Assembly: GCF_001954275.1 (NCBI RefSeq)
Contig: NZ_MBEU01000010.1
Location: 248,001 to 312,000, forward strand
DNA: 64,000 bases
Direction: 5' to 3'
Source: Mycobacterium sp. IS-836
GTDB lineage: Bacteria > Actinomycetota > Actinomycetes > Mycobacteriales > Mycobacteriaceae
Notes under the pieces: model-generated
The model's input: only the letters and a program-made list of their open reading frames with translations
Told to the model about the DNA's origin: nothing
Database searches by the model: none
Shown: one piece after another, positions 18,881 to 26,012 of the stretch
Position numbering within the stretch: position 1 is the stretch's first letter
How the letters are laid out: each line of letters starts with the position of its first letter
Program-made: the position numbers and the translations under genes

Positions 18881-18902
18881 TAGTCTGCCAGTAGTCTGCC
18901 AG
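18881..18902 (-). promoter_or_regulatory. Tandem 11-bp repeat upstream of phoP, candidate PhoP box
   Basis: Two exact, adjacent copies of CTGGCAGACTA (phoP sense) are followed by a weaker third copy TTAGCAACGAG (18870-18880). Direct repeats of this general type upstream of phoP are known PhoP-binding sites in M. tuberculosis. PhoP binding here is inferred. The region also separates phoP from the divergent gene at 18967. Confidence 0.6.
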
Positions 18903-18966
18903 GAATCATCCCATCGGCTTGGACTCGTATCGGCTTATGGGGGTATGTCGTGAATAGACTCGGAGA

Positions 18967-19689
18967 ATGAATCTCGCCAGAAGCATTGTTTCCCTTGCGA
19001 CCGCTCCTGCGCGAGTCGGGCTTGCCACCGCCGAGGCGAGCTTGAACGTCGCGACGGCGGCGGTAGGTGTCGCGAAGCGAGCGGTGTCGGACGCCGGTGG
19101 CGACGCCGGCACCAACGCGGTGACTTCAATGCTGGGCATCGACGACGCGATCATCCGGGCCAATCGGCTCGCCAAGCTGCTCGACGAGGACGCGCCGCTG
19201 GGACGGGCCGTGGCACCCGATGGGCCGATGGACCGGTTGCTGCGGCCGGGCGGGGTGGTCGACCTGCTGACTTCCGAGGGCGGTTTGCTCGACCGCCTCA
19301 CCGCGGAGGGCGGCGGCCTGCACCGCGCGCTTCAGCCGGGTGGGTTGGCCGACCAGCTGCTCGCCGAGGAGGGGTTGATCGATCGGGTGCTGTCGGAGGA
19401 CGGGCTGGCCGAGCGGCTGCTCGCCGAGGGTGGGCTGATCGACAAGCTGACCGCCAAGAACGGCCCGCTGGACCAGCTCGCCGACGTCGCAGACACCCTG
19501 GCCCGGCTGACGCCGGGGATGGAAGCGCTGGAGCCGGCCATCGCCACCCTGCAGGACGCCGTCATCGCGCTCACCATGGTGGTCAACCCGCTGAGCAACA
19601 TCGCCGACCGCATCCCGCTGCCGGGCCGCCGGCCCCGTTCATCGTCGCGGGCGGTGCGCTCGCAGCGTGTCATCGACGGAGAGCAGTGA
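18967..19689 (+). CDS. Conserved repeat-containing protein (Rv0756c-like)
   Basis: A 240-residue mycobacterial protein of unknown function. The middle (about residues 60-170) consists of degenerate 12-13-residue repeats of the form LL-x-E-x-GL-I/L-DRL (for example LLAEEGLIDRVL and LLAEGGLIDKLT), probably forming an extended helical or solenoid region. The start has an alanine-rich amphipathic stretch and the C-terminus is basic (GRRPRSSSRAVRSQR). No signal peptide is evident. It is divergent from phoP, the position of Rv0756c. Confidence 0.8.
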   Translation: MNLARSIVSLATAPARVGLATAEASLNVATAAVGVAKRAVSDAGGDAGTNAVTSMLGIDDAIIRANRLAKLLDEDAPLGRAVAPDGPMDRLLRPGGVVDLLTSEGGLLDRLTAEGGGLHRALQPGGLADQLLAEEGLIDRVLSEDGLAERLLAEGGLIDKLTAKNGPLDQLADVADTLARLTPGMEALEPAIATLQDAVIALTMVVNPLSNIADRIPLPGRRPRSSSRAVRSQRVIDGEQ

Positions 19690-19718
19690 CCGGATAGGCT
19701 TGGACCGGCTTTTTACCC

Positions 19719-19793
19719 GCCTCCCTAGCTCAGTGGTAGAGCGCTCGCCTTGGTAAGCGGGTGGGCCGCGGGTTAGCTGGATGCTCAGGGGGC
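19719..19793 (+). pseudogene. Degenerate tRNA-Thr-like sequence
   Basis: The 5' half looks like a real tRNA: acceptor GCCTCCC, then TA and a good D-arm GCTCAGTGGTAGAGC. The anticodon arm CTCGC-CTTGGTAA-GCGGG has an eight-base loop, one base too many compared with CTTGTAA of tRNA-Thr(TGT). No T-arm with a TTC loop can be formed in the 3' half, although AGGGGGC (19787-19793) can still pair with the acceptor. I call it a tRNA pseudogene. The 3' fragment at 20455-20498 could be the missing half. Confidence 0.5.
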
Positions 19794-19800
19794 GGAAGCA

Positions 19801-20208
19801 TCAATAGGACTGGCCGCCGGCGTACCGCAGTCGCCGGTAGTAGCGACCGCTGCCGCGATTCCTTGCCTTGTACGTCGGCAGCTGGCTGTCACAGTTGGGA
19901 CAAATGAGCCGCAGGTTGTCACGACGATTGTTGCTTGCGTCTCCATTGATGTGGTCGACGATCAGTGCCAGGGTCACGCCGTTCCAGTTGTCCTTGATTC
20001 CACAGATCGCACAACAACCGCCCTGCTGCTCATAGAGGTAGTCCCGGACGTAGTGGCCTTGGTAAGACGTGCGACCGCAGGCTCCGGTGTCGAGCCAGGC
20101 CTCCAAGAGCAAGCGTCGGCGGTGTGACTGCTGGCATGCATTGGTGCAGAACACCTTTAGCCGACGCCCTTCGAAATCGCCTCCGCACCCGAGACAGGTC
20201 ATCGACAT
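19801..20208 (-). CDS. HNH endonuclease-like protein with zinc ribbon
   Basis: A 135-residue protein. The N-terminus CLGCGGDFEG...FCTNAC is a four-cysteine zinc finger. A second cluster, CCAICGI (about residue 69) and LICPNC, surrounds the HNH core VDHINGDASNNRRDNLRL (about 90-107), with catalytic-type His in DHING and Asn in RRDNLR. HNH proteins of this size are typical of phages, mobile introns and integrated elements. It lies between a degenerate tRNA and an intact tRNA-Thr, a common site for mobile DNA. An ATG two codons downstream is an alternative start. Confidence 0.85.
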   Translation of the reverse strand: MSMTCLGCGGDFEGRRLKVFCTNACQQSHRRRLLLEAWLDTGACGRTSYQGHYVRDYLYEQQGGCCAICGIKDNWNGVTLALIVDHINGDASNNRRDNLRLICPNCDSQLPTYKARNRGSGRYYRRLRYAGGQSY

Positions 20209-20240
20209 ACGACGACGCTATCCGTGAGTTCCGACAGGAA

Positions 20241-20316
20241 TGGAGCCGCGTGAGAGACTCGAACTCTCGACATCCGCTTTACAAGAGCGACGCTCTACCA
20301 ACTGAGCTAACGCGGC
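20241..20316 (-). tRNA. tRNA-Thr (anticodon TGT)
   Basis: A complete cloverleaf on the minus strand: acceptor GCCGCGT/ACGCGGC, D-arm GCTCAGTTGGTAGAGC, anticodon arm TCGCT-CTTGTAA-AGCGG with anticodon TGT, variable loop ATGTC and T-arm GAGAG-TTCGAGT-CTCTC. The CCA end is encoded in the DNA. It reads ACA threonine codons. Confidence 0.95.
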
Positions 20317-20660
20317 CGGGCCGGCTCGATGAGCCAGGACGATTCTACGACGAAGTGTTGCCGTCCGAACTGCGTGCCGACTCGAGCCGGCGGAAGCGCG
20401 AGCCAGCGCGGTCGTGTCGCCATGTCGGGCGGAAGTTCGCGGAAGGAGCGTTTTGACCAAGCGAGCGGTCGTCAGTTCAATCCTGACAGGGGGCTCTACG
20501 CGTTTACGTGAGAGCTGTCCCGCGTGCGCGGCTCTTCCAGTACCACAGTCAGAACCAGCAGACGTTCGAAGCTACAACCCGAAAGTCGTACGAGCATGGG
20601 CTTGATGTCGAGACCGACAGCTTAGCTATTTGGAAGCGCACTATTTCGCGCGCTGGCCCG
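20317..20660. other. Gene-free junction between tRNA-Thr and the metallo-beta-lactamase-fold gene
   Basis: 344 bp with no credible coding frame: short frames here have no ribosome sites and no recognisable products. The only structure I see is the tRNA 3' fragment at 20455-20498. Base composition drops noticeably from about 20500 onward (runs such as GCTTAGCTATTTGG), which fits a junction of foreign or rearranged DNA. Confidence 0.6.
20455..20498 (+). repeat. tRNA 3'-end fragment (T-arm plus acceptor), possible attachment-site remnant
   Basis: A perfect T-arm GTCAG-TTCAATC-CTGAC (20471-20487) is followed by acceptor strand AGGGGGC, discriminator T and CTA, a decayed CCA. No matching 5' half lies directly upstream. 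The acceptor strand can pair (one mismatch, one G-T) with GCCTCCC of the degenerate tRNA at 19719. Integrases commonly recombine in tRNA 3' ends, so this may be an att remnant or the displaced half of that tRNA. Confidence 0.5.
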
Positions 20661-21749
20661 TCATTTGTTGTCCAACAAGTGTTTACCGGATTCACCTAGC
20701 TGTCGCGCCAGTCGGGCGATCCCGCGGAACACCTGCACCGTCGCCAAGGGAGATAAGGCGCCGCTCCGCTGCTCGAGGTTGCGATAGATGGCAGCCACGT
20801 TGCCTACGATTACCTCTGGACCTTGCCAGCTCGACCACGGGCTCTCACGGAATTCCCGCGAGGTTACCAGCTCGGCGGCCGCCCGGTAGACGCTCAACCC
20901 GCGTCGATGTCGGCCTGGGACCTCGGCCTGCAGCCAGCTCCAGTAACTCCTCAGCCCGGCGATATCAGCAGGCGTAGCGAGTGGGCCATGTCCAGGCACG
21001 ACGGTCTTGGCATTCAGCGACGTGATGGTGTCGAGTGCGGCGATCCAGTTGTCCGCCGGGCCGTCCCACATGATGGGTGTCGTGCCGACGAACAGGATGT
21101 CGCCGGCAAAGACCACCGACGCGCTGGGCACGTACACCAGAAGGTCCCCCGGAGTATGAGCGGGACCGACTTCGATCAGCTCCACAGCCAGCGATCCAAC
21201 CGAGAGAGTCGTTGTCCCCGTGAATGTTTGATCGGGCCAGCGCAGGCGCACCCGGCTGAATTCGTAGGGAGCGAAGTTTCTGGCGCCGAACCGGCAGTCA
21301 GCGCCGATCGGGCCGGGCAACCACTTGCCGGCGGCGAGAGCCTTCTGGATAAGCGTCAATTCCCGTGGCGATTCGCGATTCATGGCATCCCGGCTTGCCT
21401 GGGAGGTGATGATGGTGGCCTCTCGCGGCATCAGCGAGTTGCCCCACCAATGATCGCCGTTGGAATGGGTGTTGATGACGTGCCGAATCGGTGCACGCGA
21501 AATGTGTCCATCCGCGGCGTCGAGGAATCTCCGTGCCTGACGGTGATCCCAGCACGTGTCAATGACGGCCGCTTCGTTGCCTCCGAGGACCAATCCGCAG
21601 TTGGCTTCGCCCATTCCACCGTTGGGTTGCATCCATGCGAAGACGCCGGATTCGAGCTCATGCAGTCCGCCCGCGTAGCGGACCGGTTCGCCCAACAGAC
21701 TCAGCCCGCTCGCGTTGCTCAACCGCCCATCTATGTCACCCACACGCAT
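20661..21749 (-). CDS. Metallo-beta-lactamase-fold hydrolase
   Basis: A 362-residue MBL-fold protein. The metal motif reads NTHSNGDHWWGN (about residues 94-105), the HxNxDH variant in which Asn replaces the second His of HxHxDH. Later metal ligands appear as GPAHTPGD (about 197), VFAGDILF and the final VVPGHGP. A C-terminal helical extension of about 80 residues is present. The ATG at 21749 is chosen because GGAG lies five bases upstream; a TTG start would overlap that site. It follows the TetR gene by 22 bp, so the two are likely one operon. The substrate is unknown. Confidence 0.88.
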   Translation of the reverse strand: MRVGDIDGRLSNASGLSLLGEPVRYAGGLHELESGVFAWMQPNGGMGEANCGLVLGGNEAAVIDTCWDHRQARRFLDAADGHISRAPIRHVINTHSNGDHWWGNSLMPREATIITSQASRDAMNRESPRELTLIQKALAAGKWLPGPIGADCRFGARNFAPYEFSRVRLRWPDQTFTGTTTLSVGSLAVELIEVGPAHTPGDLLVYVPSASVVFAGDILFVGTTPIMWDGPADNWIAALDTITSLNAKTVVPGHGPLATPADIAGLRSYWSWLQAEVPGRHRRGLSVYRAAAELVTSREFRESPWSSWQGPEVIVGNVAAIYRNLEQRSGALSPLATVQVFRGIARLARQLGESGKHLLDNK

Positions 21750-21771
21750 CTTGCTCCTTTCCAACGATCGC

Positions 21772-22386
21772 TTACATGGCCCTGTGTGGTGCGCTCACCG
21801 AGGCGGTCAGCGCCCGCATGACGAAGTCGACGAGGTGGCTCACGAACTCAGCCGTGAGCGGTTGACGGGTGGACAGCACCCGGAAATGAACTGGTGCGAT
21901 GAGCATTTCGAGCACGAGCGCCGGATCGGTGGCTTGATTCAGCTCACCGCTCTCGATTGCGCGATGGATCATCGGTGCGGCTGCCTGATAGCGGGCCCGC
22001 CAGAACGCGCGTCGGCTCGCCGCGGTGGCGTCGTTGTCGACGACATATGCCATCGTCCGAGTCAGGCTGGCGCCCAACGGAGTTGACAGATAGGCGGACA
22101 ACGACGCGGTGAACGCGGTCAGGTCGCCGCGCAAGCTGCCGGTGTCGGGGGTGGGAATCACTTGCTCGCTGTGTGCGAGCAGGGTGTCGGCGATCAAGTT
22201 CTCCCGGGTGCCCCAGCGTCGATAGATCGAGCTGTCGTGCACGGCTGAGCGCCGGGCTACTTCGGGCACGCTGACCTTGTCGATGCCGCACTCCCGGATG
22301 AGGTCCAACGTCGCGGCCTGCACGGCGGCGCGGACGCGCGCCGACCGGCCACCGGGACGCAGGCGGGGTGTATCGGGCGTGGCCAC
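21772..22386 (-). CDS. TetR-family transcriptional regulator
   Basis: A 204-residue TetR protein with HTH sequence VSVPEVARRSAVHDSSIYRRWGTRENL (about residues 40-66) and a TetR_C-type ligand domain. GTG at 22386 (MATPDTPRLRPGG) is preferred; upstream ATG choices would put the operator inside the coding region. It is divergent from an alpha/beta hydrolase gene with two related palindromes between them, and is followed closely by the MBL-fold gene. Probably autoregulated and controlling both neighbours. Confidence 0.9.
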   Translation of the reverse strand: MATPDTPRLRPGGRSARVRAAVQAATLDLIRECGIDKVSVPEVARRSAVHDSSIYRRWGTRENLIADTLLAHSEQVIPTPDTGSLRGDLTAFTASLSAYLSTPLGASLTRTMAYVVDNDATAASRRAFWRARYQAAAPMIHRAIESGELNQATDPALVLEMLIAPVHFRVLSTRQPLTAEFVSHLVDFVMRALTASVSAPHRAM

Positions 22387-22399
22387 CCCGTCATCATAA

Positions 22400-22416
22400 A
22401 CGCAGAGGATTTGCAT
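22400..22416. promoter_or_regulatory. Imperfect TetR-type operator copy 1
   Basis: ACGCAGA-GGA-TTTGCAT, an imperfect palindrome (two mismatches) resembling the perfect copy at 22442-22458. It starts 14 bp upstream of the TetR GTG. The spacing between the two copies, 42 bp start to start, is about four helical turns. Confidence 0.6.
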
Positions 22417-22441
22417 TAGCACTATTTCGCGCCTAACGTTA

Positions 22442-22458
22442 ACGCAGAGATTCTGCGT
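22442..22458. promoter_or_regulatory. Perfect TetR-type operator copy 2
   Basis: ACGCAGA-GAT-TCTGCGT, a perfect 7-bp inverted repeat with a 3-bp centre, ending just before the AAAGGAGG ribosome site of the divergent hydrolase gene. Likely binding site of the neighbouring TetR protein; binding is inferred. Confidence 0.72.
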
Positions 22459-22472
22459 AAAAAGGAGGCTGG

Positions 22473-23804
22473 ATGGCGTCACGTTCACTGCTGCGCCGGC
22501 TGTTCATTTCGGGCTGCGCGCTGACGGGGGCCACCGAGGCGGCCGCGGCGCGACTGGGTACCGCGTTCTTCCTGCCCGCGCTCTTCGTCGACCGGTTCAC
22601 CCATATGGGTGGCATCGACCCGCAGGTTTTCGCCGCCCAGCTCGAGGCGTGCCGCTCCTTCGGTGAAGCCCGGTGGACCGAGCACTGGGGCGCCATCGCG
22701 AACAACCACATGGAAGCCGCCGACGCGGCGCTGGCGGCGCTCGGCGCTCCCCTCGTGCACGAACTCAGTGACCCCGAAGCATCCGTCGATATCGATGCGC
22801 TCGGTCAAGCCCTGGCCCCGGCCGCGCTATTCGCCGCCGATCGCGGCGCCATGCCGCCCCCCGACGCCGCGAGACGATTCATCGCCCAGGCTCCCGAGGC
22901 CACGACGGCCGTGACAGCGACCGATGAGCTCATCAAAGTCATCACGTACAAGTTCGCCGAAGCCTGGCCCGGCTGGAGCCCGAAACGTCTGCGGGCCTAT
23001 GCGGTGTCGCAGCGGCTATGCGAGGTGCTCACCTCAGCGTTGGGGCCGCACGCCAACGGTGTCATCGAGCACGTCAGCATCCCGGTGCCCGGCGGCGACA
23101 CCGTGCGAGCCACCGTGGCGTTCCCCGCCGGCGCGGACCGGCTCCCAACCATTCTGTGTAGCAACGGCCTTGAGGGAACGGTGCCCGAAATCCTCTTACC
23201 CGCTTTGGCCTACCGGCGCCGCGGCTTCGGCGTGCTCTGCATGGAGATGCCCGGCACCTACAGCTACCGACAACCACTCGCGCTCGCCGCCGCCGACGTC
23301 TATCGCGCGGTCATCGACTACCTGACCACACATCCCCGCGTCGACGCCGAAAGTATTGGAATGCTCGGCGTCAGCTTCGGCGGTTACTGGGCCATCCGAA
23401 TGGCCTGCGCCGACAACCGGTTACGCGCAATTGTCGCCAGCGGCGCGCCCAGCCACCACAGTTTCCAAGCCGGCCGCAATATCGGCACACCTGAAATATT
23501 CATCCAGACGCTGACCAAGGCCACGCACGCGAAGAACCCTCGCGACCTACTCACCAAACTCCAGGCACTGTCGCTGAAAGACCGGTACGCGCAAATCACC
23601 GCTCCCCTGCTGGTCATCAATGGCGAGAACGACACCCTGTTGGCCACTCAGGACTCCATCGACATTGCTACATGCGCGCCCGGCGGACTGCTCAAGCTGT
23701 ACCCCGATGATGATCACTGCGCGATGCGGCACGCCCCCGACTGGTTCGAGTTGTCGATGCAGTTTTTCTCCACTCACCTGGCGGCTAGGCCCGTCACCGT
23801 GTGA
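22473..23804 (+). CDS. Alpha/beta hydrolase (FrsA/dienelactone-hydrolase-like)
   Basis: A 443-residue hydrolase. The N-terminal 190 residues are helical and of unknown role. The catalytic domain starts about residue 195 (VSIPVPGGDTVRATVAFP), with nucleophile elbow GVSFGGYW (about 294), acidic residue region INGENDTLL and a probable catalytic His in DDDHCAMRH (about 412). This layout resembles FrsA and the pseudooxynicotine-type C-C hydrolases. The ribosome site AAAGGAGG lies 5 bp upstream, just after the operator palindrome. Regulation by the divergent TetR is likely. The substrate is unknown. Confidence 0.88.
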   Translation: MASRSLLRRLFISGCALTGATEAAAARLGTAFFLPALFVDRFTHMGGIDPQVFAAQLEACRSFGEARWTEHWGAIANNHMEAADAALAALGAPLVHELSDPEASVDIDALGQALAPAALFAADRGAMPPPDAARRFIAQAPEATTAVTATDELIKVITYKFAEAWPGWSPKRLRAYAVSQRLCEVLTSALGPHANGVIEHVSIPVPGGDTVRATVAFPAGADRLPTILCSNGLEGTVPEILLPALAYRRRGFGVLCMEMPGTYSYRQPLALAAADVYRAVIDYLTTHPRVDAESIGMLGVSFGGYWAIRMACADNRLRAIVASGAPSHHSFQAGRNIGTPEIFIQTLTKATHAKNPRDLLTKLQALSLKDRYAQITAPLLVINGENDTLLATQDSIDIATCAPGGLLKLYPDDDHCAMRHAPDWFELSMQFFSTHLAARPVTV

Positions 23805-24079
23805 CACGCGGCGCGCGCGTGAATGCCGAGCGGCCGTTGCTGGTCCACGAACATTTCGCATTGGCCGCCAGCATCGTCGGGGAAGTGACGCCGCGATCTG
23901 TTCGCGGGTGAATCGGCAGCTGAGAGGCTTTAAACAGGTCAAAACCATGCCATCGTGTTACCGGAATTAACACAGACCGACACGCTTTAAAGGAATCGTT
24001 CGGGGTTGATTAGTCAGCCCCACATCCCGCACTCAAGGAGTGGTTGAAACGCGACTACTTTGAAGGTACCTACTGCAAT

Positions 24080-24856
24080 TTACGGGTGGCCCGGGATGTC
24101 TGGCAGGCCATCGCCGATGCCGTGCAGATCACGTTGGATGCCTTGCAAATCGCCTTGGATGGCTTGCATGCCAGAGAGTGCATTCTGGAGGTTCTGCTGC
24201 GCGTCGCCAGTGCTTGCAAGTTGGTACTGAGGGCAGTACGAAACGACCGCGCCAGTGGCGAACACCGCGCTTTGATTGGCATCCCATATCGACGACCGCT
24301 GCACGAAGCTGACGGCCTGCCCGAAGTCGGGTTGGTGCGCCAGGAAGTCGCAGACCGCGTGCCCTTGCGTCATCACGTATTCCTGGCTGGGAACGGGTAC
24401 GCCTTCTTGCTTCAACGCGCCGATGAACGCCATGTCGACAACGTCAATCCGCGGAGGGGGTGGTTTCGGCGCAACCGGTTTGGGCGGCGCGACCGACGGC
24501 GGGCTTTCCGGCGCCTGCGCCGATGAATCCTCGTGGTGGGACGCGAGTATCACCACGACCGCGGCGGCGACGGCTATCAGAGATAGGGGCAACGCCGCGA
24601 AGAGGCCCAAGCGTCGGCGCAGCACGTCGTTGCGCTTACGAGGGGTGATGCCTGCGTTGTCGCCCCGTGACCGGGTGTCCGCCACAACATCGGCGTCCAC
24701 CGCCGTGGTGAGAGATGTCCCCGCCTCGTGGGCCAGGAGCTCGTCGAGAAGTTCGTCGGCCTCTCGGGACGACGGCTGACGGCCCTGCTCGCGGATCGAT
24801 CGGCGCGTAGCAGCGAGGAGCCGCAATTCTGAGTCGATCGTCTCGCGATCGCGCAT
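24080..24856 (-). CDS. DUF732-domain membrane-anchored protein
   Basis: A 258-residue protein. It has an acidic cytoplasmic N-terminus, one membrane helix at about residues 83-103 (LGLFAALPLSLIAVAAAVVVIL), a proline-rich linker (PPSVAPPKPVAPKPPPPR) and a C-terminal DUF732 domain (FIGALKQEGVPVP...GHAVCDFL...VSYCPQY) with the two conserved cysteines. DUF732 domains are common in exported mycobacterial proteins; their function is unknown. The start MRDRETID follows the first good codon; a longer frame would overlap the divergent YdeI-like gene. Confidence 0.83.
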   Translation of the reverse strand: MRDRETIDSELRLLAATRRSIREQGRQPSSREADELLDELLAHEAGTSLTTAVDADVVADTRSRGDNAGITPRKRNDVLRRRLGLFAALPLSLIAVAAAVVVILASHHEDSSAQAPESPPSVAPPKPVAPKPPPPRIDVVDMAFIGALKQEGVPVPSQEYVMTQGHAVCDFLAHQPDFGQAVSFVQRSSIWDANQSAVFATGAVVSYCPQYQLASTGDAQQNLQNALSGMQAIQGDLQGIQRDLHGIGDGLPDIPGHP

Positions 24857-24925
24857 ATCAGTCAGTTTGATGGTCCCGCGACGCTGTGACAAGTCCCGGG
24901 GCATCGTGCAGGTTAGGCTGGCCCC

Positions 24926-25192
24926 GTGAGCAGCCAGCGAGTGCCCGGTGGGGTGGTGCACAAACTGCCCGCCGACCTGCGCCAGGCGCTGATCGCGAAC
25001 TCCACCGCACTCACCGCGTGGAACGACATCACGCCCTTGGCGCGCAACGAATTCATCTGCTGGGTCGAGGATGCCAAGCAACAGAAGACCCGAGAGCGCC
25101 GCATCCGCCGAACCCAGGAAGAGCTGGAAGAAGGCATGCGACGGCCCTGCTGCTGGCCGGGCTGCAAGCATCGCGAGCGCACCGGCAAGTAG
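24926..25192 (+). CDS. YdeI/OmpD-associated-like small protein
   Basis: An 88-residue protein. KLPADLRQALIANSTALTAWNDITPLARNEFICWVEDAKQQKTR is the motif of the OmdA/YdeI family (PF13376-type). The C-terminus CCWPGCKHRERTGK contains three cysteines that could bind metal. It starts at GTG, divergent from the DUF732 gene and convergent with the crotonase gene. Cellular role unclear. Confidence 0.82.
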   Translation: MSSQRVPGGVVHKLPADLRQALIANSTALTAWNDITPLARNEFICWVEDAKQQKTRERRIRRTQEELEEGMRRPCCWPGCKHRERTGK

Positions 25193-25211
25193 CCACCCTG
25201 GACCAACCGCG

Positions 25212-25982
25212 CTATTTCTTGTCGCGCTTGCGCGACAGGAATTGCCGCATGTGGTGTTGCGGCTCGCCAGTCAGGAATGCCAGGCCGAACTGCTCGATGC
25301 TGTCTTCGACCGCCCCGTAGACCGTCATGTCGAACCATTTATTCAGCAGGTGCTTTTGTTGTCGCACCGCCTGCGGCCCGAATCCGGTTAGCTTCCTTGT
25401 GAGTTCGGCAATGCGGGCGTCGAGTTCGCCGGAAGTGGTGACCTCGTGTACCAAGCCCCAGCTGACGGCCGTGTCGGCATCGATCGTCTCACCGGTCAGC
25501 AGTAGCCACGCCGCGTGCGAGGCCCCGATCAACTTCGGCATCAACGCCGAGTGGATAACCGAGGGAATTCCGACCGCCACTTCCGGCATTCCAAACTTGG
25601 CCGCCGCCTCTGCAATTCGCAGATCGCACGACATTGCGATCTCCAAGCCGCCGCCGAGGCACCAGCCCGCGAGCCGGGCGATGACGGGGACCGGGCATTC
25701 GCGGATCGCTTCGCACAGGTCCGCGAGCCGGCGGATGAACGCCTCGCCGCTGGACCGGTCCAGGGTGACCATCTCGTTGATGTCGGCACCGCCGATGAAC
25801 GCCTTCTCACCCGTTCCCCGCAACACCACGACCCGCACGTCACCGTCCTGGTCGACGGCACGAAAAGCGTCGGTCAGCTCCGAGATGGCGCCGCTACCAA
25901 TGATGTTCAGTGGCTTCGAGTTGATCAACTCGATGGTGATCACGCCGCCGTCACGAGCGACCTTGGCGAAGCGTCCGCTCAT
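25212..25982 (-). CDS. Enoyl-CoA hydratase/isomerase family protein
   Basis: A 256-residue crotonase. The oxyanion-hole segments are KAFIGGADINEM (about 59-70) and WCLGGGLEIAMSCDLRIA (about 105-122). At the usual catalytic-glutamate position the sequence reads GMPEVAVGIPSVIHSALMPKLIG: the Glu of PEV is present, while the second acidic position is replaced by Ser-Val, so it may be an isomerase or hydrolase rather than a classical hydratase. Stand-alone gene convergent with the YdeI-like gene. Confidence 0.88.
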   Translation of the reverse strand: MSGRFAKVARDGGVITIELINSKPLNIIGSGAISELTDAFRAVDQDGDVRVVVLRGTGEKAFIGGADINEMVTLDRSSGEAFIRRLADLCEAIRECPVPVIARLAGWCLGGGLEIAMSCDLRIAEAAAKFGMPEVAVGIPSVIHSALMPKLIGASHAAWLLLTGETIDADTAVSWGLVHEVTTSGELDARIAELTRKLTGFGPQAVRQQKHLLNKWFDMTVYGAVEDSIEQFGLAFLTGEPQHHMRQFLSRKRDKK

Positions 25983-26012
25983 AGGCGTCGCAGTCCGTTG
26001 CGCTGCTCGGCG

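Noticed and set aside
19719..20498. Group I intron splitting a tRNA, with the HNH gene as homing endonuclease
   Set aside because: The interval holds a complete tRNA-Thr on the opposite strand and I see no intron core structure; an integration or rearrangement is simpler.
23805..24079. Possible small gene between the hydrolase and the DUF732 gene
   Set aside because: Short frames lack ribosome sites and family features; nothing supportable was found in these 275 bp.
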